From Gammaproteobacteria bacterium (lineage in GTDB: Bacteria; Pseudomonadota; Gammaproteobacteria; Steroidobacterales; GCA-2729495): 64,000 bases of DNA. The notes below the pieces were generated by a model. The model saw only the letters and a list, made by a program, of their open reading frames with translations. It had not been told where the DNA came from and searched no databases. Position numbers and translations under genes: made by a program. Positions within the stretch are counted from its first letter, which is position 1; each line of letters begins with the position of its first letter. The DNA lies in contig JAUHYQ010000001.1 of NCBI GenBank assembly GCA_030426355.1, forward strand, positions 1-64,000, in the 5' to 3' direction. Shown one piece after another: positions 56,896 through 64,000 of this stretch.

Positions 56896-58992
56896 TTGAA
56901 GAATTCCACGGGTGTGTCTGTTGTGGTGGTCAGCAGTAAAGACGACCACAGCGAGTCGGTAAATACTGTTCTAAGAGATGCGGGCCATGCTGCGCACTGT
57001 AAACGCATACCTGACACGGGCGAACTTGCTGCAGCCGTTGCCCGCGGAAATCCCGATCTGGTGGTGCTATTCGATACGGCCGATGATCAAGCGATTGAGC
57101 GCAGCGCCCATATTTGCAAAAGCGGGAGCGTCGACATACCGCTGCTTGTGGTGGGCAGTGGCGTCGATGAAAACGGCATATCGGCTGCCTTAACCGCCGG
57201 CGCCCGAGACCTTGTATCGCTCGACAACATTGAACGCTTTAGGGCCGTTGCCATACGAGAAATTCGTAGCTGCCGCCTGGAAAAGTCGCTTGAGAGGGTC
57301 ATGAACTCTGCCAATCAGTTTAAGCATGAACTTAATTCGCTTAAGCAGGTTTCAGTGGAGGCCATTGCCGACGTTCAGGAAGGCATTATCGTAAATACCA
57401 ATCCGGCATGGCTGGAACTGTTCGGCTACCCGGAAAACACAGACCTGATGGGTCAGCCAGTTATGGATCTTTGCAGTCAGAACGATCAGCCAGCGCTCAA
57501 AGGCGGCATCGTCGCCTGCCAGAGGGGCAAATGGCATGACGATACGCTAAAAATAACCGCCGTCAGCAGCGAAGGCAAAGAGTTCATGGTCGAGTTCTGT
57601 CTTGAAAATGTTGAGCATGACGGCGAGCCCGCGGTGCGCATGCTGGTAAAACCCAATACTAATGAATCGAAAACGCCGGTTGCTTTATTGGAGAAGAGCC
57701 TGCAACGCGATCAGGTCACGGGCTTTTACAACAGGCAACATTTCGCCGAAATCGCAGAACAGCGCAATGGCGAGACACCCTGGGGGGGCGTGCGCGCAAT
57801 CGCTTACGTTCGCATTGATCGCTTCTCACGAGCCACAAACGATATCGGCATTGTAGGCACCGACACCATCATTGCCCAATTTGCAAAACTGCTACGCGAC
57901 TATATGCAACCAACGGACGTCTACGGCCGTTTCGGCGGCACCATGTTTGCGGTAATGCTTGAACGCGGCAACATGGACGACGTTGAGGCATGGGCAATCA
58001 TGTTTATCAAGAATGTTGCCGACGCTGTTTTCGAATATGAAAAGCGGTCCACAGTGCTCACCTGCAGCATCGGCATTTGCGAGCTGGACGGTGCGGAGGA
58101 TTCCTTACAAAACGTGCTCGGCGACGCCGAACGAGCGTGTCGCGCGGCCCGCCAGAAAGGCGGCAACCAACTGGAATTCAGCGAATCGAGTGGCGCGGCC
58201 AAGCAATTGAGACAGGATGACAATATCTGGGTACCGCGGATTCGCGGGGCACTGATGGATAATCGCTTCCGCCTCCAGCATCAACCCGTTGCCGGGCTCA
58301 ACGACGAAATCGCGGAAGCCTACGACATACTGGTGCGCATGCTGGATGAAGAAGGCAATACCATACTGCCGGTTGAGTTCATGCCGGTTGCGGAGCGCAC
58401 CGGTCTGACCAAAAACATTGATCGCTGGGTGGTTGGCGCCTCGCTCTCATTCTGCCAGACCAATCGTGCGGAACTGCTGTTTGTGCGACTTTCGCGCGAC
58501 TCGGTCCTCGACGAAAGTCTGACGGGCTGGCTGAAGTCGCAACTCGATCGGGTCAAGATCAGTCCGCGCCGTGTCTGTTTCGAAGTCGACGAAGAAGTAG
58601 CTGTTCAGCATCTGCTGCAGACTCAACAACTGTCTGAAAGCCTTCGCAAAATGGGCTTTCGGTTCGCTATTGAACATTTTGGCAAAACCTGTGATTCCAT
58701 GCAGGTGCTAAGTCATATAAAGATGGAGTTTGTAAAAATTGACGGCAGCCTGATGCAGGGCCTCCACAAGAATGCCGAGGCCCAGACCACCGTCAAAACT
58801 CTTGCAAAAATGGCAAGGGAAGCCGGTGTAGAAACCGTCGCGGAGCGAGTGCAGGACGCGAACACCATGGCGGTGCTGTGGCAACTCGGCGTTTCGTATA
58901 TTCAGGGTAATTACGTGCAAACAAGCGAAATCGTCATTGAAGACACCAGTCAGTCTACGGTGACAACGCGCGCACTGCAGCTACAGGCTTGA
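56896..58992 (+). CDS. FimX-like protein with receiver-like, PAS, degenerate GGDEF and EAL domains
   Basis: A 698-aa protein starting at TTG. The domain order is receiver-like (about 7-125, without a normal phosphoacceptor pattern: DLVVLFD), PAS (about 150-255), GGDEF-like (about 265-430) and EAL-like (about 440-675). The cyclase signature is changed to RFGGTMF (345-351). The phosphodiesterase signature is EAY (474-476), and the metal-binding DD of the DDFG segment reads EHFG, so both enzymes should be inactive. This matches FimX of Pseudomonas and Xanthomonas, which binds c-di-GMP through its dead EAL domain and controls type IV pili at the pole. A FimV-like gene follows 160 bases on. Confidence 0.85.
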   Translation: MKNSTGVSVVVVSSKDDHSESVNTVLRDAGHAAHCKRIPDTGELAAAVARGNPDLVVLFDTADDQAIERSAHICKSGSVDIPLLVVGSGVDENGISAALTAGARDLVSLDNIERFRAVAIREIRSCRLEKSLERVMNSANQFKHELNSLKQVSVEAIADVQEGIIVNTNPAWLELFGYPENTDLMGQPVMDLCSQNDQPALKGGIVACQRGKWHDDTLKITAVSSEGKEFMVEFCLENVEHDGEPAVRMLVKPNTNESKTPVALLEKSLQRDQVTGFYNRQHFAEIAEQRNGETPWGGVRAIAYVRIDRFSRATNDIGIVGTDTIIAQFAKLLRDYMQPTDVYGRFGGTMFAVMLERGNMDDVEAWAIMFIKNVADAVFEYEKRSTVLTCSIGICELDGAEDSLQNVLGDAERACRAARQKGGNQLEFSESSGAAKQLRQDDNIWVPRIRGALMDNRFRLQHQPVAGLNDEIAEAYDILVRMLDEEGNTILPVEFMPVAERTGLTKNIDRWVVGASLSFCQTNRAELLFVRLSRDSVLDESLTGWLKSQLDRVKISPRRVCFEVDEEVAVQHLLQTQQLSESLRKMGFRFAIEHFGKTCDSMQVLSHIKMEFVKIDGSLMQGLHKNAEAQTTVKTLAKMAREAGVETVAERVQDANTMAVLWQLGVSYIQGNYVQTSEIVIEDTSQSTVTTRALQLQA

Positions 58993-59152
58993 TAACTGTG
59001 AACCAGTTCACGATAAATACCCGGATGAGCCATGCGCGGCCGAAAACGAGACACGAGCCGCATTTTGTGTTGGCAAGTAATGGTGTTATGTCGCAATCAA
59101 CCATACCGAGCGGTTTGAGCCACTACTTAAAGAGCGCCAAGGATTTATAACG

Positions 59153-61003
59153 ATGTCAGATGCACTTAAACGGTCATCGCTTGCCGCCGGCATTGCCCTG
59201 GCGATCATGCAAATGCAACCAGCCAAAGCCCTATCGCTTGGCGAGCTGCGTGTGCAATCCGGCCTGGGTCAGCCTTTCGTGGGCACAACAACAGCCCGGA
59301 TAGGCCCGGGCGAGACAATCGCGTCAGCATGCATTACGGCTCCGGCCAATGGCAGCGGCGGCCTTGACAGCCCTGCAGGCCTGGAAGTAATTGCTCAGAA
59401 AGGCGCTACGCCTGGCAACTACGCCGTACAGATTCGCACCACTCAGCCGCTTTACGAACCCATGTACGAAATTCGCCTGCAGATTGACTGCCCGGGCGGC
59501 GTGGCACTCAGCAAAAGCTACGTGGTGATGCTAAACCTGCCAATGTCCACTCCGCTGGAACTAACGGAGGACCTGTCAGCCCCGGTAAACACTTCAGCGA
59601 CATCTCGCGATACGCGAGGCAACGCTGCAGCCCGCAGCAACCCGGTTCAACCCGGTAACAGTGCGCCCAATAGACGCACTGACAATCGCCGCCTCAGCCC
59701 TAGCCGCGGCAGCATCCCTGCCGGGCAACCCTATCGGGTGCGTAACGGCGACACTTTGTCCGTGATTGCAGAACGCGTAGCAGGCAGGCCTGTGGGCAGC
59801 ACCTGGCGCGTGGCTGAAATGCTTTTTGCCAACAATCCCGATGCCTTTATACGCGGCGACCGTGACATGCTTAAACTCGGCGCGTTGATCAACATACCTA
59901 CTGCACCCGTGCTGGCAGGCGAGGAACTAGCCCAGCCCGCACCTGCGGTTGCAGCACCTGAAGTTGCAGGCGCAGCGGAATCAACCGTTGGTCGCGGCGA
60001 GCTAGTGAACGTCGAACTCGGCCGCCCTGAAGAAGATTTGTTGCGCGAGATTCGCGAATCGAACAACCTGGTTGCCGCCACGGCAAGCAACACAGCAGAC
60101 GAAACCATCAATAGCCAGAGCGCCGATTTATCGCCGTTCGCCGACGAGGCAGCGTCGTCCGGAGACGCCGCGATAGCAGAGCCTGCCGCCGCAGCACCGC
60201 AAACGGATAGCCCAGCGGTTAACGCTGTCAATACGACGGAACAGCCAGAGGGCATGAGCCCCTTTATGGCAGTTCTTGCCGGCGTATTGATGGGCGCTCT
60301 ACTCGCATTGGTCATGCTGGGCAAAAATATCCTGGGACCACTGCTGGAAGGCCGGGCCCGTCGCAAAGCCGCTCTCGAGGCTAAACACGTGGCGCCTTTG
60401 ACCGCATCGAAACCGGCAGCTAAAGCTGCAGAAGCAGTTACTGAGGATGCTGCAGAATTACCTGCTTCGGTCGCGGCCATACCGGCGGCACCGACCTATG
60501 GCGGGGGTGGCATTGATGTCGAAATTGGCGCGGCACCGGACCATGGCACGGTTGATGGCGAGGTTGATGTCGATCTGTTTGCAGAACCGGAAGACAACAG
60601 CTCCGACGCGGCCATGGCTACTGCCAATGCGCCGCGAGTCAGCCTGCGGCCGGAAACAGAAAGTGCTGACGCAACGCATTTTGAGGACCTGCTTGACGGC
60701 CTGGACGGCACCGGAACCATGCGCACGCTATTCGACGAAGAAACCATGGAGATGGCGGATGAGTCGGAATCGGCCACGGCTGAACTGCCTGCCGTGGATG
60801 CCAGCCATGCCGACATCGATATTACCGATCTGGAATCATTGAGCCGCCGACTGCAGGAGACTCAGGACGACAAGCTGTCGGCAACGCTGACTCAGGCGCT
60901 CGGCTTGCTGGAACAAGACTACGAAGAGGAAATGACGGCCAGCCAGATTCTGGATCAACGCGAAGCCGATGCAGCATTCTCACAGCACAAGGCAAAAGAC
61001 TAG
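59153..61003 (+). CDS. Second FimV/HubP-like LysM membrane protein
   Basis: A 616-aa protein with a signal-like N-terminus and a FimV-type N-terminal domain (ALSLGELRVQSGLGQPF, then YEIRLQIDCPGG and SYVVMLNLP). A LysM domain follows (PYRVRNGDTLSVIAERV to LINIPTAP, about 196-260), then an Ala/Pro-rich linker, one TM helix near residue 375 (MAVLAGVLMGALLALVML) and an acidic cytoplasmic tail rich in Glu and Asp. It lacks the TPR-like and FimV C-terminal domains and is shorter than the main FimV. Following the FimX-like gene, it may place that protein at the pole. Its stop abuts the parC stop on the other strand. Confidence 0.82.
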   Translation: MSDALKRSSLAAGIALAIMQMQPAKALSLGELRVQSGLGQPFVGTTTARIGPGETIASACITAPANGSGGLDSPAGLEVIAQKGATPGNYAVQIRTTQPLYEPMYEIRLQIDCPGGVALSKSYVVMLNLPMSTPLELTEDLSAPVNTSATSRDTRGNAAARSNPVQPGNSAPNRRTDNRRLSPSRGSIPAGQPYRVRNGDTLSVIAERVAGRPVGSTWRVAEMLFANNPDAFIRGDRDMLKLGALINIPTAPVLAGEELAQPAPAVAAPEVAGAAESTVGRGELVNVELGRPEEDLLREIRESNNLVAATASNTADETINSQSADLSPFADEAASSGDAAIAEPAAAAPQTDSPAVNAVNTTEQPEGMSPFMAVLAGVLMGALLALVMLGKNILGPLLEGRARRKAALEAKHVAPLTASKPAAKAAEAVTEDAAELPASVAAIPAAPTYGGGGIDVEIGAAPDHGTVDGEVDVDLFAEPEDNSSDAAMATANAPRVSLRPETESADATHFEDLLDGLDGTGTMRTLFDEETMEMADESESATAELPAVDASHADIDITDLESLSRRLQETQDDKLSATLTQALGLLEQDYEEEMTASQILDQREADAAFSQHKAKD

Positions 61004-63298
61004 TTACTCGTCGGCGTTATCTTCACGCGCCTTGGCTTCAGGTTCAATACGCTCGACCCGTCGATAATTTTTCGGCAGCAAAGTGCCGCGCCTGCCGCGT
61101 TCACCGGTATAACGTGCTTCGATTTCTTTCCACTTGAGCAGCATCTTGCGGCCGCCCTCGCAATAGACTTCAAGATTCTCGCCGGGCTCCAGCAGCGCAG
61201 CGCTGACCATCTTCTCATCCCCTGCTTTGTACTTGGCACCTGGCACGCCCAGCAGCTTAATGCCTTTGCCACGCGCCATTTCCGGCACCTCTCCCGACGG
61301 GAATACCAGCAGATGACCGGCAGAACCGACCACCGCAACCAGCGTATCCTCGGCGAACTCTTCACCAGCCACGGTTACCGGGATCAGCGCCCTGCCGCCA
61401 TCGGGTACACGCAGCATGGCTTTACCCGCTTTGACCCGGCTGAACAGTTCTTGTGGCTGAACAAAAAAGCCGTAACCGGCATCACTGGCAACCAGCCACC
61501 ACTGCTCCGGATCACCGGCCATCACGCCGCAGAAGGTGGCACCGTCGGCCGGCTTAAATCGCCCCGTTAACGGGTCGCCATGGCCTCGCGACGATGGCAA
61601 GGTATGCGCAACCAGGGTGTAAGCCCGCCCCTTGCTGTCAATAAACAACGCTTGCTGGTTACTCCGCCCATAGGCCGCACTGAGGAAGGCGTCCCCGGAC
61701 TTGTAACTCAGGCTGCGCGGATCAACATCGCGCCCCTTGGCCGCCCGCGCATAACCGCGCGCCGACAAAATCACTGTCACCGGTTCGCTAGGAATCAGTT
61801 CTGTTTCATCCAGCGCCTGGGCCGTTTCACGTTCGACGATGAGCGTGCGACGCGGGTCAGCAAACTTTTCGGCGGCCTCGAGCAATTCCCCGCGCACCAG
61901 GCTATTCAGCCGCGCTTTGCTTTTCAGTGTTTTGAGCAAATCGTCCAGCTCACCCTGCAATTCCGCCTGTTCGCCGCGGATTTTCATCTCTTCCAGTTTC
62001 GCGAGATTGCGCAGCCGCAAGTTGAGGATAGCCTCGGCCTGTATGTCGGATAGCTTGAATTTTTTCATCAAGACCGGCTTGGGCTCATCTTCCTCACGAA
62101 TAATCTTGATGACCCTGTCGATATTAAGGTACGCAACCAACAAGCCATCCAGCACATGCAGCCGCTCCTGCACACGGTCTCGGCGGTATTCCAGCCGCCG
62201 ACGCACGGTGGCCAGGCGAAAGTCCAGCCACTCGGTCAGCAGCTCCTTGAGCCCGCGCACCGCGGGTCGGCCGTCCAGGCCAATCACATTGAGATTAACC
62301 CGCACTGTGCGCTCCAGATCGGTGGTCGCACAAAGATGGCTCATCAGGTCATCCGCATCAATGCGGTTGGAACGCGGCGAAATTATCAGGCGGGTCGGGT
62401 TTTCATGGTCTGACTCATCGCGCAAATCCTCAACCATGGGCAGCTTTTTGGCACGCATCTGCGCGGCAATCTGCTCAAGAATCTTGCTACCCGAGGCCTG
62501 AAACGGCAGCCCCGTAATTATAATGTCCTGACCTTCGCGCTCCCAGGTGGCACGCACCCGCAGCGTGCCATTTCCGGTTTTATAGATATTGGCGATCTCC
62601 TCCCGGGGAGAAATCATCTCGCCACCGGTTGGAAAATCCGGGCCTTTGATGTGGCTCATGATGCCGCGCAGTGTTGTTTCCGGCTTGTCGATCAGGCGCA
62701 CCAGGGCCGACACGACTTCACCCAGATTGTGCGGCGGCACGTCGGTGGACATGCCGACCGCAATACCCGTGGCACCGTTTAACAGCAAGTTTGGCAACTG
62801 CGCCGGCAGCAGAGCCGGTTCTTCCAGTGTGCCGTCAAAGTTCTGCGTCCATGCCACCGTTCCGGAGCCCAGTTCCGACAGCAGGGTGCCCGCGTAAGCC
62901 GTGAGCCTCGCTTCGGTGTAACGCATGGCCGCAAACGATTTCGGGTCGTCCGGCGAACCCCAGTTACCATGGCCGTCGACGGTCGGGTAACGGTAGGAAA
63001 AACTCTGCGCCATGTGCACCATTGCTTCGTAACAGGCCGAATCACCGTGCGGATGAAACTTGCCCAATACGTCACCAATGGTCCGCGCTGATTTTTTTGG
63101 CTTGGACTGCGCCGACAAACCCAGCTCGCTCATTGCATAAATGATGCGCCGCTGCACCGGCTTCAATCCGTCCGCGATATGCGGCAACGCGCGATCGAGG
63201 ATGACGTACATCGAATAATCGAGGTAAGCCTTCTCGGTAAATTTGGCAAGCGGCAGCTTCTCGATGCCTTCAAAGTCCAATTGATTTTGTTCGCTCAT
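61004..63298 (-). CDS. parC: DNA topoisomerase IV subunit A
   Basis: A 764-aa subunit that decatenates daughter chromosomes. The N-terminus has [26 protein letters not shown] and the active-site Tyr in [14 protein letters not shown]; the QRDR-like segment reads [17 protein letters not shown], with Ser and Glu in the usual sensitive positions. The C-terminal beta-pinwheel and a short charged tail follow. Lengths fit ParC, not GyrA. parE lies directly upstream on the same strand, 42 bases away. Confidence 0.95.
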   Translation of the reverse strand: MSEQNQLDFEGIEKLPLAKFTEKAYLDYSMYVILDRALPHIADGLKPVQRRIIYAMSELGLSAQSKPKKSARTIGDVLGKFHPHGDSACYEAMVHMAQSFSYRYPTVDGHGNWGSPDDPKSFAAMRYTEARLTAYAGTLLSELGSGTVAWTQNFDGTLEEPALLPAQLPNLLLNGATGIAVGMSTDVPPHNLGEVVSALVRLIDKPETTLRGIMSHIKGPDFPTGGEMISPREEIANIYKTGNGTLRVRATWEREGQDIIITGLPFQASGSKILEQIAAQMRAKKLPMVEDLRDESDHENPTRLIISPRSNRIDADDLMSHLCATTDLERTVRVNLNVIGLDGRPAVRGLKELLTEWLDFRLATVRRRLEYRRDRVQERLHVLDGLLVAYLNIDRVIKIIREEDEPKPVLMKKFKLSDIQAEAILNLRLRNLAKLEEMKIRGEQAELQGELDDLLKTLKSKARLNSLVRGELLEAAEKFADPRRTLIVERETAQALDETELIPSEPVTVILSARGYARAAKGRDVDPRSLSYKSGDAFLSAAYGRSNQQALFIDSKGRAYTLVAHTLPSSRGHGDPLTGRFKPADGATFCGVMAGDPEQWWLVASDAGYGFFVQPQELFSRVKAGKAMLRVPDGGRALIPVTVAGEEFAEDTLVAVVGSAGHLLVFPSGEVPEMARGKGIKLLGVPGAKYKAGDEKMVSAALLEPGENLEVYCEGGRKMLLKWKEIEARYTGERGRRGTLLPKNYRRVERIEPEAKAREDNADE

Positions 63299-63340
63299 GC
63301 GCTACTTCCTGATGCCCGGCCTGCGCCACAAGCCGGTGTC

Positions 63341-64000
63341 TTAAATCTCGGCTAAATTGCCCTTACTCTCCAGCCAGTCGCGCCGGTCTTTGGCACGCTT
63401 CTTGGCAAGCAACATGTCCATGACTTTCTGCGTGTCGTCGCTGGCGTCTATGGTCAACTGCACCAGCCGACGTGTTTCCGGCGCCATGGTTGTGTCGCGC
63501 AGCTGCCCCGGACTCATCTCGCCAAGGCCCTTAAACCGCGTGATATTCACTTTGCCCTTTAGTTTCTCGGCCTCAATGCGGTCGAGTACACCCTGCCGCT
63601 CCGACTCGTCCAGTGCGTAATACACCTGCTTGCCGACATCGATACGGTACAAAGGCGGCATCGCAACGTATATGTAGCCTTCTTTCACCAGGGCCGGAAA
63701 ATGCCGCACAAATAACGCGCAGATTAATGTGGCGATATGCAAGCCATCCGAATCGGCATCCGCAAGGATGCACACCTTGTGATAACGCAAACCGGAGAAG
63801 TCGTCGCTGCCCGGGTCCATGCCAATGGCGAGCGAAATATTGCTAACTTCCTGCGACGCGAGCAGCTCACCCGGATCCACTTCCCATGTATTCAGTATTT
63901 TGCCGCGCAGGGGCAACACCGCCTGAAACTCCCTGTTGCGTGCTTGCTTGGCAGACCCTCCGGCTGAATCGCCCTCGACCAAAAACAGTTCGCAACGCTC
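63341..64000 (-). CDS. parE: DNA topoisomerase IV subunit B, C-terminal part
   Basis: The gene runs off the right edge; 219 codons of the C-terminal half plus the stop codon are present. The TOPRIM domain shows LVEGDSAGGSAKQAR with the catalytic Glu and LADADSDGLHIATL with the DxD metal site, then FKGLGEMSPGQL and a C-terminal KKRAKDRRDWLE. The ORF-track start at 63982 is an internal TTG in this frame, so it is not the gene start; six further codons continue to the edge. The parE-parC order is normal. Confidence 0.95.
   Translation of the reverse strand, partial: ERCELFLVEGDSAGGSAKQARNREFQAVLPLRGKILNTWEVDPGELLASQEVSNISLAIGMDPGSDDFSGLRYHKVCILADADSDGLHIATLICALFVRHFPALVKEGYIYVAMPPLYRIDVGKQVYYALDESERQGVLDRIEAEKLKGKVNITRFKGLGEMSPGQLRDTTMAPETRRLVQLTIDASDDTQKVMDMLLAKKRAKDRRDWLESKGNLAEI

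Noticed and set aside
59731-60480. 249-aa minus-strand ORF inside the second FimV-like gene
   Set aside because: Ser/Ala-rich shadow of the Ala/Pro-rich linker; the plus-strand frame has a signal peptide, a LysM domain and a TM helix.
63613-63982. ORF-track start of the last gene (TTG at 63982)
   Set aside because: The codon is an internal Leu of parE (ELFLVEGDSAGG); the frame continues to the window edge, so the gene is partial, not short.

Overview
The window looks like chromosomal DNA of a free-living, moderately GC-rich gammaproteobacterium. The main reasons are two gene blocks whose order matches what I recall from Pseudomonas: hupB-lon-clpX-clpP-tig with flanking tRNAs, ppiD, fabI, rnhA-dnaQ and folD-ppi-lpxH; and asd-fimV-truA-accD-folC-dedD-cvpA-purF. 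A PrsK/PrsR pair, the two-component system tied to XrtA/PEP-CTERM exosortases, argues against Pseudomonas itself and fits an environmental, biofilm-forming lineage. The species is not determinable by eye. I saw no transposase, phage gene, CRISPR array or rRNA. GC content was not computed.

Layout. 1-7 kb: the 5' end of a secreted protein, a carboxylate-amine ligase/N-formylglutamate amidohydrolase pair, galE, and prsK-prsR. 7-13 kb: tRNA-Ala and tRNA-Glu with a near-consensus promoter and terminator, gltX, a phosphopantetheinyl transferase, a Wza-like export protein with an outer-membrane barrel, and a cytochrome c with an unusual duplicated C-terminal domain. 13-18.6 kb: tRNA-Val(CAC) and a tight four-gene nucleotide-sugar operon (UDP-HexNAc dehydrogenase, UDP-glucuronate epimerase, pgi, ugd) that could feed an exopolysaccharide. 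18.7-26.5 kb: nhaB, dnaQ, rnhA, a methyltransferase, fabI, a dicarboxylate/amino-acid symporter, ppiD, tRNA-Asp and tRNA-Val(TAC). 26.6-33.1 kb: hupB, lon, clpX, clpP, tig, tRNA-Leu (protein quality control).

33.2-38 kb is an accessory-looking insert between tRNA-Leu and a tRNA Pro-Arg-His-Lys cluster: an SDR enzyme, a membrane diguanylate cyclase, an outer-membrane barrel, a short PstS-like periplasmic protein and a small cytochrome c. 38.6-51.1 kb: folD, a periplasmic cyclophilin and lpxH on the plus strand, then on the minus strand the long fimV-truA-accD-folC-dedD-cvpA-purF unit ending in a Ser/Thr kinase with a degenerate receiver domain. 51.2-56.7 kb: asd, aroC-prmB, psd-epmA and efp. 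56.9-61 kb: a FimX-like degenerate c-di-GMP protein followed by a second FimV/HubP-like LysM protein. 61-64 kb: parC and the 3' part of parE.

The most interesting material concerns surface behaviour and c-di-GMP: the PrsK/PrsR and polysaccharide genes; a periplasmic-protein/barrel/diguanylate-cyclase gene set (34-37.4 kb); and a possible polar/type IV pilus signalling set made of two FimV-like proteins, a FimX-like protein and the Ser/Thr kinase. No wholly unknown system is proven here. The best candidates for something undescribed are the FimX-like/FimV-like pair, the barrel-binding-protein-DGC gene set, and the cytochrome c with tandem C-terminal repeats.
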